Shown: positions 10,021 through 22,520 of the stretch, piece by piece
How positions within the stretch are numbered: the first letter of the stretch is position 1
Layout of the letters: each line of letters starts with the position of its first letter
Source of the DNA: Micromonospora parva
GTDB lineage: Bacteria > Actinomycetota > Actinomycetes > Mycobacteriales > Micromonosporaceae
Assembly (NCBI RefSeq): GCF_000718515.1
Contig: NZ_JNZS01000013.1
Coordinates: 62,001 to 126,000, forward strand
Length of the DNA stretch: 64,000 bases
Direction of reading: 5' to 3'
Position numbers and translations under genes: made by a program
Notes under the pieces: generated by a model
Told to the model about the DNA's origin: nothing
Database searches by the model: none
Seen by the model: the letters and a program-made list of their open reading frames with translations, nothing else

Positions 10021-10038
10021 GTATGACGCCGGTCATAC
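10021..10038. promoter_or_regulatory. Palindrome upstream of menJ-like gene (site 1)
   Basis: A perfect 7-base inverted repeat, GTATGAC-GCCG-GTCATAC, overlaps TACACT (10036-10041), a possible -10 element. It looks like a repressor operator. Confidence 0.5.
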
Positions 10039-10053
10039 ACTCGTCCCGTCTGG

Positions 10054-10073
10054 CTTGTGAAGCATTTCACGAG
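10054..10073. promoter_or_regulatory. Palindrome upstream of menJ-like gene (site 2)
   Basis: CTTGTGAAGCATTTCACGAG has 7 of 8 arm positions paired around GCAT and sits just before the ribosome-binding site of the next gene. Confidence 0.45.
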
Positions 10074-10092
10074 CATGCGGGAGGAGGCGCGA

Positions 10093-11370
10093 ATGACCGC
10101 GGTGGAACACGACGCCGACGTCATTGTCGTGGGCGCCGGTCCCGGTGGATCAGCGACTGCGTACCACCTGGCCCGGCACGGCGTACGGGTGCTGTTGTTG
10201 GAGAAGACCGAGTTCCCACGGGAGAAGGTCTGCGGCGACGGGTTGACCCCGCGCGCGGTGCGCCAACTCATCCGGATGGGTGTGGACACCTCGCCTGAGG
10301 CGGGCTGGCTGCACAACCGCGGCCTGCGGGTCATCGGCGGTGGGGTGCGCCTGGAACTGGACTGGCCGGAGCTGGCCAGCTTCCCCAACTACGGTCTGGT
10401 GCGCACGCGACTGGACTTCGACGACCTGCTCGCCCAGCGGGCGGTGGCGGCCGGCGCGAAGCTGCGGACCAGCGTCAACGTGTTGGGCCCCGTGCTCGAC
10501 GACGATGGTCGCGTCACCGGCGTCGAGGCGGAGGTCGGGCCGGGCAAGGAGCCCACCACCTTCCGCGCCCCGCTGGTCGTCGCGGCCGACGGTGTCTCCG
10601 GCCGGTTCCCGCTCGCGCTCGGGCTGGCCAAGCGGGAGGACCGGCCGATCGGTGTGGCCGTCCGCCGCTACTACCGTTCGCCGGCCAAGCACGAGGACAA
10701 CTACCTGGAGTCCTGGCTCGAGCTGCGCAGCAAGGACAGCGGCGACAACTTGCTGCCCGGGTACGGCTGGATCTTCGGCCTCGGTGACGGGCGGGTCAAC
10801 GTCGGCCTCGGCGTGCTCAACTCGTCCTCGGCGTTCGGCAAGACCAACTATCGCCGGCTGCTCACCGACTGGCTCGCCAACACCCCGGAAGACTGGGGGA
10901 TGACCGACGAGGCCAACGCCGACGGCCCGATCCTGGGCGCCGCGCTGCCGATGGGCTTCAACCGGGTGCCGCACTACACGCGCGGCGTGCTGCTGGTCGG
11001 CGACTCGGGCGGCATGGTCAACCCGTTCAACGGTGAGGGCATCGCGTACGCCATGGAGTCCGGCGAGTTGGCCGCGGAGGTCGTGGTCCAGGCCCTCGCC
11101 CGGCCGGCCGGCCCGGAGCGGGAGCGCGCGCTGCTGGCGTACCCGAACGAGCTGAAGGCCCGACTCGGCGGCTACTACCGGTTGGGCGGCATCTTCGTGA
11201 AACTGATCGGCCGCCCCGAGATCATGCGGATCGCCACCAAACACGGCATGCCGCATCCGACGCTGATGCGTTTCGTGCTCAAGTTGTTGGCCAACCTGAC
11301 CGACCCGCGCGGCGGGGACGCGATGGACCGGGTCATCAACGCGATGACGAAAGCCGCTCCCGCCGTGTAG
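10093..11370 (+). CDS. Geranylgeranyl reductase-family flavoprotein, MenJ-like menaquinone reductase
   Basis: The 425-residue product has an N-terminal FAD Rossmann motif (DVIVVGAGPGGSATAYHLA, Gly-rich loop at residues 14-19), CGDGLTPRAV shortly after, and the second FAD motif GDSGGMVNPFNGEGIAYAM. These define the geranylgeranyl reductase family. Members beside menG and a polyprenyl synthase (MenJ in mycobacteria) saturate one isoprene unit of the menaquinone tail, and that role fits here. The ATG at 10093 has a strong GGGAGGAGG ribosome-binding site five bases upstream; earlier in-frame starts lack one. Two palindromes upstream suggest its own control. Confidence 0.88.
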   Translation: MTAVEHDADVIVVGAGPGGSATAYHLARHGVRVLLLEKTEFPREKVCGDGLTPRAVRQLIRMGVDTSPEAGWLHNRGLRVIGGGVRLELDWPELASFPNYGLVRTRLDFDDLLAQRAVAAGAKLRTSVNVLGPVLDDDGRVTGVEAEVGPGKEPTTFRAPLVVAADGVSGRFPLALGLAKREDRPIGVAVRRYYRSPAKHEDNYLESWLELRSKDSGDNLLPGYGWIFGLGDGRVNVGLGVLNSSSAFGKTNYRRLLTDWLANTPEDWGMTDEANADGPILGAALPMGFNRVPHYTRGVLLVGDSGGMVNPFNGEGIAYAMESGELAAEVVVQALARPAGPERERALLAYPNELKARLGGYYRLGGIFVKLIGRPEIMRIATKHGMPHPTLMRFVLKLLANLTDPRGGDAMDRVINAMTKAAPAV

Positions 11371-11561
11371 CGCGAGGAGTGGCCCTGCGGGTCCAGCGGT
11401 CATCGACGACAGCCGGAACTGTATACGTAGGACGGCATCGGTGCTGGTCACGGCCCCGGCGCCGACAAAGATCGACCCCCGCCGACTGCCACTGCGAGGG
11501 ACGTGAATAGTGTGATTTTCGTCAAGCACCGAGGGCAGGGAAGGACGAGCAGGAGAAAACG

Positions 11562-11927
11562 ATGTCGCTCTCGCCTTACGCACCGATCATCGGGCTGTTC
11601 GCCCTCGCCGCGGCGTTCTCGCTGTTTTCCGTCGGCGCCGCCCGCTTCGCCGGTCCCCGGCGCTACAACAAGGCCAAACTCGAGGCTTACGAGTGCGGCA
11701 TCGAGCCCAGCCCGCAGCCGGTCGGCGGCGGGCGGTTCCCGATCAAGTTCTACCTGACGGCGATGCTCTTCATCGTCTTCGACATCGAGATCATCTTCCT
11801 CTACCCCTGGGCGGTCTCGTTCGACGCTCTGCCGATCTTCGGCTTCGTGGAGATGGTCCTGTTCATCGTCGCGGTCTTCGTTGCGTACGCCTACGTGTGG
11901 CGGCGCGGCGGCCTGGACTGGGACTGA
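11562..11927 (+). CDS. nuoA: NADH-quinone oxidoreductase subunit A
   Basis: NuoA is a small membrane-arm subunit of respiratory complex I. The 121-residue product has three transmembrane helices and the conserved [13 protein letters not shown] loop and [22 protein letters not shown] segment. The start ATG has GGAGAAAACG before it. It is the first gene of a complete nuoA-N operon. The 190-base gap upstream should hold the promoter, but I could not assign a convincing -35/-10 pair there. Confidence 0.96.
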   Translation: MSLSPYAPIIGLFALAAAFSLFSVGAARFAGPRRYNKAKLEAYECGIEPSPQPVGGGRFPIKFYLTAMLFIVFDIEIIFLYPWAVSFDALPIFGFVEMVLFIVAVFVAYAYVWRRGGLDWD

Positions 11928-11941
11928 GGAAGGAACGTCAG

Positions 11942-12619
11942 ATGGGCATCGAGGAGAAGCTTCCCGCCGGCGTCCTGCTCACCTCGGTGGAGAAGCTGGT
12001 CAACTGGTCTCGGAAGTCGTCCGTGTGGGGCGCCACCTTCGGCCTGGCCTGCTGCGCCATCGAGATGATGGCCGCCGGTGGTCCGCACTACGACATGGGC
12101 CGCTGGGGCATGGAGGTCTTCCGGGCGTCGCCCCGGCAGGCCGACCTGATGATCGTGGCCGGCCGGGTGAGCCAGAAGATGGCCCCGGTGCTGCGCCAGA
12201 TCTACGACCAGATGGCCGAGCCGCGCTGGGTGCTCTCGATGGGCGTCTGTGCCAGCAGCGGCGGCATGTTCAACAACTACGCGATCGTGCAGGGCGTCGA
12301 CCACGTGGTGCCGGTCGACATGTACCTCCCCGGCTGCCCGCCCCGGCCGGAGATGCTCATCGACGCGATCCTCAAGCTCCGCGAAAAGATCATGTACGAG
12401 CCACTGGGCCCGAACGGTCGCAAGATGCTGGCCGCGCGCCAGGAGCGCGGCGACGTTCCGGTGGTGCCCTACGGCTCGATGCCGTCCTCGTACCGCAACG
12501 ACAAGGCCCGGCGCGCCGAGTGGACCCGGGCGGTCCGCGAGGGGCGCGAGGAGCAGCTGCGCATCGAGAACTGGATGAACGCTCAGAACCACCTCCACCC
12601 GCAGGCAGGCCCGAAATGA
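11942..12619 (+). CDS. nuoB: NADH-quinone oxidoreductase subunit B
   Basis: NuoB holds the terminal 4Fe-4S cluster N2 that reduces the quinone. The 225-residue product has the expected cysteines C37-C38 ([10 protein letters not shown]), C103 (GVCASSGG) and C132 (PGCPPRPE). A basic C-terminal tail of about 50 residues extends beyond the core. The ATG at 11942 has GGAAGGAACG upstream. The stop overlaps the nuoC ATG (ATGA). Confidence 0.96.
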   Translation: MGIEEKLPAGVLLTSVEKLVNWSRKSSVWGATFGLACCAIEMMAAGGPHYDMGRWGMEVFRASPRQADLMIVAGRVSQKMAPVLRQIYDQMAEPRWVLSMGVCASSGGMFNNYAIVQGVDHVVPVDMYLPGCPPRPEMLIDAILKLREKIMYEPLGPNGRKMLAARQERGDVPVVPYGSMPSSYRNDKARRAEWTRAVREGREEQLRIENWMNAQNHLHPQAGPK

Positions 12620-13353
12620 CGTCACCCACGGACAAGCCAAACGACGGCGGCGTACCGCTGCCGGTGGTGCCGGCCGGCGCCACCAGTGGCGCCCCCGCCG
12701 AGTTCCCGCCGGCCAGCCCGGCCGGTCGCGGGATGTTCGGCAACCAGGGCACCGGCGACGTGTCCGGTTACGGCGGCCTGGTCCGCCAGCGCCAGCCCAT
12801 CGAGGAGGCGTCCCGGCCGTACGGGGGCTACTTCGACGAGGTCCGCGACGCGCTGGAGGAGGCGTACCCGGCCTTCAACGACGCCATCGAGAAGGTCGTG
12901 GTCGACCGGGGTGAGCTGACCCTGCACGTACGCCCGGAGCGGATCGCCGAGGTCTGCCAGGTGATGCGCGACGACCTGGCGCTGCGGTTCGAGCTCTGCT
13001 CCTCGGTGTCCGGCGCGGACTACCTGGGCGCCGACGAGCGTCGCCTGCACGTGGTCTACCTGCTCACCTCGATGACGTACCGGCGGCGGGTCCGGCTGGA
13101 GGCCGCCGTCTCCGTCGAGGCCCCGCACCTGCCCAGCGTGACCGCCGTCTACCCGACCGCGGACTGGCAGGAGCGGGAGGCGTACGACATGTTCGGCATC
13201 GTCTTCGACGGCCACCCCAGCCTGACCCGGATCCTCATGCCGGACGACTGGGAGGGGCACCCGCAGCGCAAGGACTACCCGCTCGGCGGCATCCCCGTCG
13301 AGTACAAGGGCGCGGAGATCCAGCCGCCGAACGAGCGGAGGTCGTACCAGTGA
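12616..13353 (+). CDS. nuoC: NADH-quinone oxidoreductase subunit C
   Basis: NuoC is a peripheral-arm subunit beside the quinone site. The 245-residue product has about 65 Pro/Gly-rich N-terminal residues and then the 30-kDa-subunit core with the signature [21 protein letters not shown] near residue 190. It is separate from nuoD, unlike the fused form of enterobacteria. ATGA joins it to nuoB and GTGA joins it to nuoD, so translation is coupled on both sides. Confidence 0.95.
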   Translation: MTSPTDKPNDGGVPLPVVPAGATSGAPAEFPPASPAGRGMFGNQGTGDVSGYGGLVRQRQPIEEASRPYGGYFDEVRDALEEAYPAFNDAIEKVVVDRGELTLHVRPERIAEVCQVMRDDLALRFELCSSVSGADYLGADERRLHVVYLLTSMTYRRRVRLEAAVSVEAPHLPSVTAVYPTADWQEREAYDMFGIVFDGHPSLTRILMPDDWEGHPQRKDYPLGGIPVEYKGAEIQPPNERRSYQ

Positions 13354-14675
13354 CGACGTCGAACTACGCCAGCGAGCGTGAGACCGACGAGGGTCGGGTC
13401 TTCACCGTCACCGGTGGGGACTGGGACACGATCGTCTCGGGCACCGACCCGATCAACGACGAGCGCATCGTGGTCAACATGGGTCCGCAGCACCCGTCCA
13501 CGCACGGGGTGCTGCGGCTGATCCTGGAGCTCGAGGGCGAGACGGTCCGCGAGGCCCGTTCGGTCGTCGGCTACCTGCACACCGGCATCGAGAAGAACCT
13601 CGAATACCGCAACTGGGTCCAGGGCTCGACCTTCGTGACCCGGATGGACTACCTCGCCCCGATCTTCAACGAGACCGCGTACGCCCTCGCCGTCGAGAAG
13701 CTGCTCGGCATCACCGACGACATCACCGAGCGGGCCACCACCATCCGCGTGCTGATGATGGAGCTCAACCGGATCTCGTCGCACCTGGTCTGGCTGGCCA
13801 CCACCGGCATGGAGCTGGGCGCGATCTCGATCATGCTGTACGGCTTCCGGGAGCGGGAGTACATCCTCGACATCTTCGAGACCATCACCGGTCTGCGGAT
13901 GAACCACGCGTACGTGCGGCCCGGCGGTGTGGCGCAGGACGTGCCGGACGACGCGGTCGTCAAGATCCGCGAGTTCCTCAAGATGATGCCGAAGAAGCTC
14001 AAGGAGTACGAGGACCTCCTCTCCGGCCAGCCGATCTGGACCGAGCGGACGAAGAACGTCGCGGTGCTGGACGTCACCGGCTGCGTGGCGCTCGGCATCA
14101 CCGGCCCGGTGCTGCGCTCCGCCGGCCTTGCCTGGGACCTGCGCAAGACCATGCCGTACTGCGGCTACGAGACGTACGAGTTCGACGTGCCGACCCACCC
14201 CGACGGTGACGTCTGGGGTCGCTACCAGGTCCGGCTCGCCGAGATCCGGGAGTCGCTGAAGCTTGTCGAGCAGGCGCTGGACCGGCTCCGCCCGGGCCCG
14301 GTGATGGTCGCCGACCGCAAGATCGCCTGGCCGGCGCAGCTGGCCATCGGCGTTGACGGCATGGGCAACTCGCTGGAGCACGTCGCGAAGATCATGGGTC
14401 AGTCGATGGAGTCGCTGATCCACCACTTCAAGCTGGTGACCGAGGGCTTCCGGGTCCCGCCCGGCCAGGTGTACGTCGCCATCGAGGCGCCCCGCGGCGA
14501 GCTGGGCGTCCACGCGGTCTCCGACGGTGGCACCCGGCCCTACCGGGTGCACTACCGGGAGCCGAGCTTCGTCAACCTGCAGGCCCTCCCGGCGATGGCC
14601 GAGGGCGGTCTGATCGCCGACGTGATCGCCGGCGGAGCCTCGTTGGACCCGGTCATGGGGGGTTGTGACCGGTGA
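13350..14675 (+). CDS. nuoD: NADH-quinone oxidoreductase subunit D
   Basis: NuoD is the 49-kDa-type subunit, derived from hydrogenase large subunits, that forms the quinone-binding cavity with NuoB. The 441-residue product carries [15 protein letters not shown] near residue 47 and ends in the family-typical [11 protein letters not shown]. The GTG at 13350 overlaps the nuoC stop. Its own stop overlaps a mini-ORF at 14672 instead of nuoE directly. Confidence 0.96.
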   Translation: MTTSNYASERETDEGRVFTVTGGDWDTIVSGTDPINDERIVVNMGPQHPSTHGVLRLILELEGETVREARSVVGYLHTGIEKNLEYRNWVQGSTFVTRMDYLAPIFNETAYALAVEKLLGITDDITERATTIRVLMMELNRISSHLVWLATTGMELGAISIMLYGFREREYILDIFETITGLRMNHAYVRPGGVAQDVPDDAVVKIREFLKMMPKKLKEYEDLLSGQPIWTERTKNVAVLDVTGCVALGITGPVLRSAGLAWDLRKTMPYCGYETYEFDVPTHPDGDVWGRYQVRLAEIRESLKLVEQALDRLRPGPVMVADRKIAWPAQLAIGVDGMGNSLEHVAKIMGQSMESLIHHFKLVTEGFRVPPGQVYVAIEAPRGELGVHAVSDGGTRPYRVHYREPSFVNLQALPAMAEGGLIADVIAGGASLDPVMGGCDR

Positions 14676-14728
14676 GTGCGAGGAGTGAGCTTGCGAGCCC
14701 CGCAGTCGCGAACGGAAGGCGGCGCTGA
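14672..14728 (+). CDS. Mini-ORF bridging nuoD and nuoE (18 codons)
   Basis: The GTG at 14672 overlaps the nuoD stop (GTGA), and the frame encodes [18 protein letters not shown]. The TGA at 14726-14728 shares its last base with the nuoE ATG (TGATG). The 56-base segment before the nuoE ATG aligns without gaps to the nuoF-nuoG segment, with about 82% identity. It contains the nuoE ribosome-binding site (GGAAGG). Translational coupling is the likeliest role; a leader or functional peptide is possible. Confidence 0.55.
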   Translation: MSARSELASPAVANGRRR

Positions 14729-15875
14729 TGACGACTTTCACTGACGAGACCCGGGAGCGGGCGCGCGAGATCATCGCCCGTTACCCGGCGGACCGGTCCC
14801 GCTCGGCGTTGCTGCCGCTGCTGCACCTGGTGCAGGCCGAGGAGGGCTACGTCTCCCCGGCCGGTGTCGCGTTCTGCGCCGAGGTGCTGGGGCTGAACAA
14901 GGCCCAGGTCGGCGCGGTGGCCACCTTCTACACGATGTACAAGCGCAAGCCGACCGGTGACTTCCTGGTCAGCGTCTGCACCAACACCATGTGCAACGTG
15001 CTCGGTGGCCAGGAGGTCTACGACACCCTCTCCGAGCACCTGGGCGTCGGGCACGACGAGACCACCGCCGACGGCACGATCACGCTGGAGCACGCCGAGT
15101 GCCTGGCGGCGTGCGACTACGGCCCGGTGATGACAGTCAACTACGACTTCTTCGACGGCGTGGACCCCTCCACCGCTGTCGGTGTGGTCGACGAGCTGCG
15201 GGCCGGCGGCCGGCCGATGCCGACCCGGGGCGCCCGGCTCTGCACCCTCAAGGAGATGGCGGTGCAGCTCGCCGGTTTCGCCGACGACCGCGACGGTGCC
15301 GTCGCCGACGGCGGGCCGGGCGAGCCGACCCTGCGCGGGCTGCGGCTGGCCCAGCAGCACGGCGTCTCGGTGCCGAACTTCGACCCCAACACCCCGATCC
15401 GCAGCAAGGCCGAGGCCGACAAGGCCGCCGCCGAGGCGAAGGCGAAGGCGGAGGCCGCCAAGCCGGCGCCCGTCGAGGCCAGCGCCGCGCCGGTCAAGGG
15501 TGGCGACGGGGCGTCCGCCCCGACCGGGGTCGCCGAGCCGGCGGCCGCCGCCGGCAGCACCACCCGGGACGTGAAGGCACCGGACGACAAGTCGCCGCAG
15601 GTGCGTACCGCCGAGACCCGGCAGCCGGACGCGGGCACCGCTGTGCCGGACGCGCCCGGCACGAAGGCCCCGGCGGACAGCAGCGGCACCGCGCCACAGG
15701 CCGGCGACGCGCGCTCGGCCGAGGCGGCCGGCGTGGCGGCCAACGCGCCGGCCGGCGACGGCAAGCCCGCCGGCGACGAGGCCGGGGCGCAGGAGCGCAA
15801 CCTCACCGAAGCGAAGGCCGACACGGACGCCGACGGCGCCGGATCGGCTGACGCGAGCGAAACGGGGGCCCAGAA

Positions 15876-15879
<4 letters not shown>
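14728..15879 (+). CDS. nuoE: NADH-quinone oxidoreductase subunit E with long disordered tail
   Basis: NuoE binds the 2Fe-2S cluster N1a of the NADH module. The thioredoxin-like core has the cluster cysteines C84 and C89 (VCTNTMC) and C125 and C129 (ECLAAC). The 383-residue product is much longer than usual (about 160-240). From about residue 225 it continues as an Ala/Lys/Pro/Asp-rich low-complexity tail, first lysine-rich (KAEADKAAAEAKAKAEAAK) and then mixed acidic. There is no sign of a frameshift: the tail runs to a TGA that overlaps the nuoF start by GTGA. The tail function is unknown. Confidence 0.93.
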
Positions 15880-17191
<1,312 letters not shown>

Positions 17192-17192
<1 letters not shown>

Positions 17193-17248
17193 TGAGCGCG
17201 AGGAACGAGCTTGCGAGTCCCGCAGTCGCGAATGAAGGGCGACTCTGA
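17192..17248 (+). CDS. Mini-ORF bridging nuoF and nuoG (18 codons)
   Basis: The ATG at 17192 shares its A with the nuoF TGA (TGATG). The frame encodes [18 protein letters not shown] and ends with TGA at 17246-17248, which shares its A with the nuoG ATG. Length, start, end and peptide match the nuoD-nuoE bridge. Base changes between the two copies keep the frame open, and the first ten residues differ at only two positions. It carries the GAAGGG ribosome-binding site of nuoG. Confidence 0.55.
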
Positions 17249-19761
17249 TGACCGACGTAGCCAAGCAGACCGAGACCGTCACCCTCACCATCGACGGCGT
17301 CCAGGTCACCGCCCCCAAGGGGGCACTGCTGATCCGGGTCGCCGAGCAGATGGGCACCGAGATCCCCCGGTTCTGCGACCACCCGCTGCTGGCCCCGGCC
17401 GGCGCGTGCCGGCAGTGCCTGGTCGAGGTGGAGGGGCAGCGCAAGCCGGTCGCCTCCTGCACCCAGACCGTCGCCGACGGCATGGTGGTCCGCACCCAGA
17501 TCACCTCCCCGGTGGCCAAGAAGGCGCAGGAGGGGGTGATGGAGCTGCTGCTGCTCAACCACCCGCTGGACTGCCCGATGTGCGACAAGGGTGGTGAGTG
17601 CCCGCTGCAGAACCAGGCCATGTCCACCGGCCGCACCGACTCGCGTTTCCACGAGCACAAGCGGGAGTACGAGAAGCCGATGGCGATCAGCAGCCAGGTG
17701 CTGCTGGACCGCGAGCGGTGCGTGCTCTGCCAGCGCTGCACCCGGTTCTCCGAGGAGATCGCCGGCGACAAGTTCATCGACCTGATGGGCCGGTCGTCCG
17801 CTGAGGAGATCAACATCTACCGGGACGACGCGTACGGCGTGGAGTCCGGCGAGGACAGCGGGGACGTCCCGTTCAACTCCTACTTCTCCGGCAACACCGT
17901 GCAGATCTGCCCGGTGGGCGCGTTGACCGGTGCCCAGTACCGGTTCCGCGCCCGCCCGTTCGACCTGGTCTCCAGCCCGAGCGTCTGCGAGCACTGCTCG
18001 GCCGGCTGCGGGCAGCGCACCGACTGGCGGCGCGGCAAGGTGCTGCGCCGGCTGGCCGGCGACGAGCCGGAGGTCAACGAGGAGTGGAACTGCGACAAGG
18101 GCCGGTGGGGCTTCCAGTACACCCGGGCCGCCGACCGGCTGACCACGCCGCTGGTCCGCGACGAGCAGACCGGTGAGCTGCGCGAGGCGTCCTGGAGCGA
18201 GGCGCTCACGGTCGCTGCCGAGGGGCTGCACACGGCTCGGGAGAGCGGGCAGGGCACCGCGGTGCTCACCGGCGGTCGGCTGACCGTCGAGGACGCGTAC
18301 GCGTACGCCAAGTTCGCCCGGGTCGCGTTGAACACCAACGACATCGACTTCCGGGCCCGACCGGTCTCCCGCGAGGAGGCCGACTTCCTGGCCAGCTCGG
18401 TCGCCGGGGTCACCGACGTCACCTACACCGACGTGGAGAACGCGCCGGCGGTGGTGCTGGTCGGCCTGGAGCCCGAGGAGGAGTGCCCGATCCTCTTCCT
18501 GCGGCTGCGCAAGGCGTACCTGAAGAAGACCCTGACGGTGTACGCGCTGGCGCCCTTCGCCACGCGCGGCCTGGAGAAGCTCGGTGCCAAGCTGGCCCGG
18601 GTGGTGCCGGGCGAGGAGGCCAGCGTGCTCGCCGAGCACGCCACGGTCAGCGAGGCGCTGAGCGCCCCTGGCGCGATCCTGATCGTCGGCGAGCGGTTGG
18701 CCACCGTGCCGGGTGGGCTCTCCGCCGCGGCCGACGTGGCCCGGCGTACCGGCGCGAAGCTGGCCTGGGTGCCGCGGCGCGCTGGTGACCGCGGCGCGGT
18801 CGACGCGGGCTGCCTGCCCAACCTGCTGCCCGGTGGACGCCTGGTGACCGAACCGGCCGCTCGGGCCGAGCTGGGTGAGGCGTGGGACATCCCGGCCGGG
18901 GTGATCCCCAGTCAGGCCGGCCGGGACACCGACGGCATCCTGAGCGCGGCGGCCAACGGGCAGCTCGGCGCGCTGGTCGTCGGAGGTGTCGACCCGGCCG
19001 ACCTGGCCGACCCGCGACTGGCCGAGTCCGCTCTGGACGCGGTGCCGTTCCTGGTCAGCCTTGAGCTGCGCGCCAGCGCGGTGACCCGGCGGGCGAACGT
19101 GGTGCTGCCGGTCGCCCCGGTGGCCGAGAAGGCCGGCAGCTTCCTGGACTGGGAGGGTCGGCTGCGCCCGTTCGAGGCGGTCCTGAACACCACCGCGATG
19201 ACCGACGGCCGGGTGCTCGACGCGCTGGCCGCGCTGCTCGACGTGCGCCTCGGCACCGCCGACGTGCTGAGCGTGCGCCGCGAGCTGGGCACGCTGCCGG
19301 CGACGCGGATGTCGCGGCCGGCCGCGCCGTCGGTCGCGCCGGGCCGGGTGCCGGAGCCGAAGGCCGGGGAAGCCGTGCTGGCCACCTGGCACCAGCTGGT
19401 GGACCTCGGCACGCTGACCGAGGGCGACGAGAACCTCGCCGGCACCGCCCGTCCGCCGGTGGTCCGGCTGGGTAAGGGCACCGCCGAGGCGCTCGGTGTG
19501 GTCGACGGTGACGCCGTCACTGTCGGCACCGACCGGGGGGCGCTGACCCTGCCCGCGGAACTCACCGAGATGCCGGACGGCGTGGTCTGGCTGCCGACCA
19601 ACTCACCCGGCTCGACAGTGCGGCGCAGCCTCGGGGCGACGTCCGGCGCGGTCGTCCGGATCTCCGTCCCCGCACCGAGTACGGCCATTCCGGCCGGGCG
19701 CGTGGCGGCCGACGAGACCGGTCTCCCGGGTCCGCTCCTTAACTCCGGGGGTAACCAGTGA
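17248..19761 (+). CDS. nuoG: NADH-quinone oxidoreductase subunit G
   Basis: NuoG is the large iron-sulfur subunit of the NADH module. The 837-residue product has an N-terminal 2Fe-2S ferredoxin domain ([15 protein letters not shown]), the His/Cys cluster ([13 protein letters not shown]), two 4Fe-4S sites ([10 protein letters not shown] and later ICPVGAL) and a molybdopterin-oxidoreductase-like rear half. CEHCSAGC and the later NCDKGRWGF indicate that the N7 cluster cysteines are kept. No molybdopterin function is expected. The stop overlaps nuoH by GTGA. Confidence 0.95.
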   Translation: MTDVAKQTETVTLTIDGVQVTAPKGALLIRVAEQMGTEIPRFCDHPLLAPAGACRQCLVEVEGQRKPVASCTQTVADGMVVRTQITSPVAKKAQEGVMELLLLNHPLDCPMCDKGGECPLQNQAMSTGRTDSRFHEHKREYEKPMAISSQVLLDRERCVLCQRCTRFSEEIAGDKFIDLMGRSSAEEINIYRDDAYGVESGEDSGDVPFNSYFSGNTVQICPVGALTGAQYRFRARPFDLVSSPSVCEHCSAGCGQRTDWRRGKVLRRLAGDEPEVNEEWNCDKGRWGFQYTRAADRLTTPLVRDEQTGELREASWSEALTVAAEGLHTARESGQGTAVLTGGRLTVEDAYAYAKFARVALNTNDIDFRARPVSREEADFLASSVAGVTDVTYTDVENAPAVVLVGLEPEEECPILFLRLRKAYLKKTLTVYALAPFATRGLEKLGAKLARVVPGEEASVLAEHATVSEALSAPGAILIVGERLATVPGGLSAAADVARRTGAKLAWVPRRAGDRGAVDAGCLPNLLPGGRLVTEPAARAELGEAWDIPAGVIPSQAGRDTDGILSAAANGQLGALVVGGVDPADLADPRLAESALDAVPFLVSLELRASAVTRRANVVLPVAPVAEKAGSFLDWEGRLRPFEAVLNTTAMTDGRVLDALAALLDVRLGTADVLSVRRELGTLPATRMSRPAAPSVAPGRVPEPKAGEAVLATWHQLVDLGTLTEGDENLAGTARPPVVRLGKGTAEALGVVDGDAVTVGTDRGALTLPAELTEMPDGVVWLPTNSPGSTVRRSLGATSGAVVRISVPAPSTAIPAGRVAADETGLPGPLLNSGGNQ

Positions 19762-21110
19762 CTCCGTCAATCCTCGCCCAGGACCCCACGCTGGCCGACT
19801 TCGGCCGGGATCCGTGGTGGCTGGTTCTCGGCAAGATTGTCTTCGCGTTCGCCTTCGGGCTGCTGGCCACCCTGCTCGGTGTCTGGTTCGAGCGGCGCGT
19901 CGTGGGTTACATGCAGGTGCGGCCCGGCCCCAACCAGGTCGGCCCGTTCGGCCTGCTGCAGACCCTCGCCGACGGTCTGAAGATGGCCTTCAAGGAGGAC
20001 ATCCTGCCGAAGGCGGCCGACAAGGTCGTCTACTTCTTCGCCCCGACCATCTCGGTGATCTGCGCGGTCACCGCGCTGTCGGTGGTGCCGTTCGGCCCGA
20101 TGGTGAGCATCTTCGGTCACCACACCCCGTTGCAGGTCACCGATGTGCCGGTGGCGGTGCTGCTGCTGCTCGCCTGCTCCTCGATGGGCGTCTACGGCGT
20201 CGTCCTGGGTGGTTGGGCGTCCGGTTCGACGTACCCGCTGCTCGGTGGTCTCCGGTCGAGCGCCCAGATGATCTCCTACGAGGTCGCGATGGGGCTGAGC
20301 ATCGTGGCGGTCTTCATGACCGCCGGCACGATGAGCACCAGCGGGATCGTCGCCGCTCAGGGGGACGGCACCGAGCTGACCATCTTCGGCCAGACGGTTC
20401 CGGCCCCGGGCTGGTACGCGATCCTGCTGCTGCCGAGCTTCATCATCTTCTTCATCGCCACAGTGGGTGAGACCAACCGGGCACCGTTCGACCTTCCCGA
20501 GGCCGAGTCCGAGCTGGTCGCCGGCTTCATGACCGAGTACAGCTCGCTGAAGTTCGCGCTCTTCATGCTCAGCGAGTACGTCGCGATGGTGACCATGTCC
20601 GCTGTCACCACGACGCTGTTCCTGGGCGGGTGGCGGGCACCCTGGCCGATCACCATCTGGGAGGGCGCCAACTCCGGTTGGTGGCCGATGCTCTGGTTCT
20701 TCGGCAAGGTGATCGCGCTGGTCTTCGTCTTCGTGTGGCTGCGGGGCACGCTGCCCCGGCTGCGGTACGACCAGTTCATGCGGCTCGGCTGGAAGGTGCT
20801 GCTGCCGATCAACCTGGTCTGGATCCTGGTCCTGTCGGGCCTGCGCTCCATCGAGGACTGGGACACCCGCGGCAAGATGATCGCCGTCGGTATTCCGGCC
20901 GGCATCCTGCTGATCGCCACGATCTTCTGGCCCAGCCGGCGTCCGAAGCCGAAGCCGACGACGCAGGAACAGGTCGACAACCGGCCGCACGGGAGCTTCC
21001 CGCTGCCGCCGATGGATCTTCAGGTACCACCGAGCCCGCGTATCACGCGCGTGGTCGCCGAGCGGGAGCCGGCCAACATCGTTGCCGGCTCGGACTCCAG
21101 GGAGGTGTGA
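19758..21110 (+). CDS. nuoH: NADH-quinone oxidoreductase subunit H
   Basis: NuoH is the membrane subunit next to the quinone entry tunnel. The 450-residue product has about eight to nine helices, the [21 protein letters not shown] loop region, [10 protein letters not shown] and the strongly conserved [20 protein letters not shown] segment. A cytoplasmic Pro/Lys-rich tail of about 60 residues follows the last helix. It is joined to nuoG by GTGA; one base separates its stop from nuoI. Confidence 0.96.
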   Translation: MTPSILAQDPTLADFGRDPWWLVLGKIVFAFAFGLLATLLGVWFERRVVGYMQVRPGPNQVGPFGLLQTLADGLKMAFKEDILPKAADKVVYFFAPTISVICAVTALSVVPFGPMVSIFGHHTPLQVTDVPVAVLLLLACSSMGVYGVVLGGWASGSTYPLLGGLRSSAQMISYEVAMGLSIVAVFMTAGTMSTSGIVAAQGDGTELTIFGQTVPAPGWYAILLLPSFIIFFIATVGETNRAPFDLPEAESELVAGFMTEYSSLKFALFMLSEYVAMVTMSAVTTTLFLGGWRAPWPITIWEGANSGWWPMLWFFGKVIALVFVFVWLRGTLPRLRYDQFMRLGWKVLLPINLVWILVLSGLRSIEDWDTRGKMIAVGIPAGILLIATIFWPSRRPKPKPTTQEQVDNRPHGSFPLPPMDLQVPPSPRITRVVAEREPANIVAGSDSREV

Positions 21111-21111
21111 C

Positions 21112-21753
21112 GTGGGCGCGATCACCGGAACGTTCAAGGGATTCGGTGTCACCTTCTCGCACATGTTCAGGAAGGTCGTCACCACCGACTACCCGTTCAA
21201 GCCGCCGGTGTCGGCGCCGCGCTACCACGGGCGGCACATCCTCAACCGGCACCCGGACGGCCTGGAGAAGTGCATCGGCTGTGAGCTGTGCGCCTGGGCC
21301 TGCCCGGCGGACGCGATCTACGTCGAGGGTGGCGACAACACCGACGAGCAGCGCTTCTCGCCGGGTGAGCGGTACGCCAGCATCTACCAGATCAACTACG
21401 CCCGGTGCATCTTCTGCGGGTTGTGCATCGAGGCCTGCCCGACCCGGTCGCTGACCATGAGCAACGAGTACGAGCTGGCCCGGGACAACCGGCAGGACCT
21501 GATCTTCACCAAGGAGCAGTTGCTCGCGCCGTTGCTGGAGGGCATGGAGCAGCCGCCGCACCCGATGCGGCTGGGTGACAGCGAGAAGGACTACTACGTC
21601 GGCGCGCTGGACAACCCGGGCACCTCCGCCGGTGCGGAGACGTCACCGATGGGCCCCGGCCGCTACCAGGTCGAGGAGCACCCCGGCGTGACGTTCCCGG
21701 GCGCCGAGCAGGCCGCCCAGCGGGTCGCGGCCGGCAAGGGAGAGAACGCATGA
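21112..21753 (+). CDS. nuoI: NADH-quinone oxidoreductase subunit I
   Basis: NuoI carries clusters N6a and N6b linking the peripheral arm to NuoB. The 213-residue product has two 4Fe-4S motifs, [13 protein letters not shown] from residue 54 and [12 protein letters not shown] from residue 99. I chose the GTG at 21112 because GGGAGG lies six bases upstream; the frame is open farther up without a family match. The C-terminal tail after residue 150 is Gly/Pro/Glu-rich. ATGA overlap with nuoJ. Confidence 0.95.
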   Translation: MGAITGTFKGFGVTFSHMFRKVVTTDYPFKPPVSAPRYHGRHILNRHPDGLEKCIGCELCAWACPADAIYVEGGDNTDEQRFSPGERYASIYQINYARCIFCGLCIEACPTRSLTMSNEYELARDNRQDLIFTKEQLLAPLLEGMEQPPHPMRLGDSEKDYYVGALDNPGTSAGAETSPMGPGRYQVEEHPGVTFPGAEQAAQRVAAGKGENA

Positions 21754-22520
21754 CCACGTCTACGGTGCTGGCCGCGGCGGGTGCGGTGTCCGGCGGCGAG
21801 GAGGTCACCTTCTGGATCCTCGGGCCGCTCGCACTGATCGGCGCGATCGGGATGGTGGCGGCCCGCAACGCGGTGCACTCCGCGCTCTGGCTGGTGCTCA
21901 CCATGCTCTGCCTGGGCGTCTTCTACGTGCTCCAGGCCGGGCCGTTCATCGGCATGGTGCAGATCATCGTCTACACCGGCGCGATCATGATGCTCTTCCT
22001 CTTCGTGCTGATGCTTGTCGGCCGGGATTCCACCGACTCGCTGATCGAGACGTTGCGCGGCCAGCGGGTCGCCGCGATCGTGCTGGGGCTGGGCTTCGCC
22101 GGTCTGGTGGGCGGCGCGCTCTACCGGGCGCTGGAGGGCACCACGGCGGTCGGCCTGGAGCAGGCCAACGCGGAGGGCAACGTGCAGGGCATCGCCCGAC
22201 TGCTCTTCACCAAGTACGTCTTCGCGTTCGAGCTGACCTCGGCGCTGCTGATCACTGCGGCGGTCGGCGCCATGGTGCTCGCGCACATCGAGCGCCGCAA
22301 GCAGGACAAGGTCGACCAGGTGTCGACGATGCGGGCGCGGTTCGCGCCGGGCAACTACCCCGGCCCGAAGCCCGGCCCCGGCGTCTTCGCGACCTCGTCC
22401 TCGGTGGCCACCCCGGCCCGACTGCCGGACGGCCGCCTCTCGGAGCGGAGCACGCCGGAGATCCTGCCGGTGCGGGAGCTGACCGCGCAGGAGACCACGC
22501 TGAAGGGGACAGACTCATGA
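21750..22520 (+). CDS. nuoJ: NADH-quinone oxidoreductase subunit J
   Basis: NuoJ is a membrane-arm subunit with five helices. The 256-residue product has the [20 protein letters not shown] helix and the [17 protein letters not shown] helix with the pi-bulge region. A hydrophilic C-terminal tail of about 75 residues follows the last helix. The start overlaps the nuoI stop and the stop overlaps the nuoK start, both ATGA. Confidence 0.94.
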   Translation: MTTSTVLAAAGAVSGGEEVTFWILGPLALIGAIGMVAARNAVHSALWLVLTMLCLGVFYVLQAGPFIGMVQIIVYTGAIMMLFLFVLMLVGRDSTDSLIETLRGQRVAAIVLGLGFAGLVGGALYRALEGTTAVGLEQANAEGNVQGIARLLFTKYVFAFELTSALLITAAVGAMVLAHIERRKQDKVDQVSTMRARFAPGNYPGPKPGPGVFATSSSVATPARLPDGRLSERSTPEILPVRELTAQETTLKGTDS

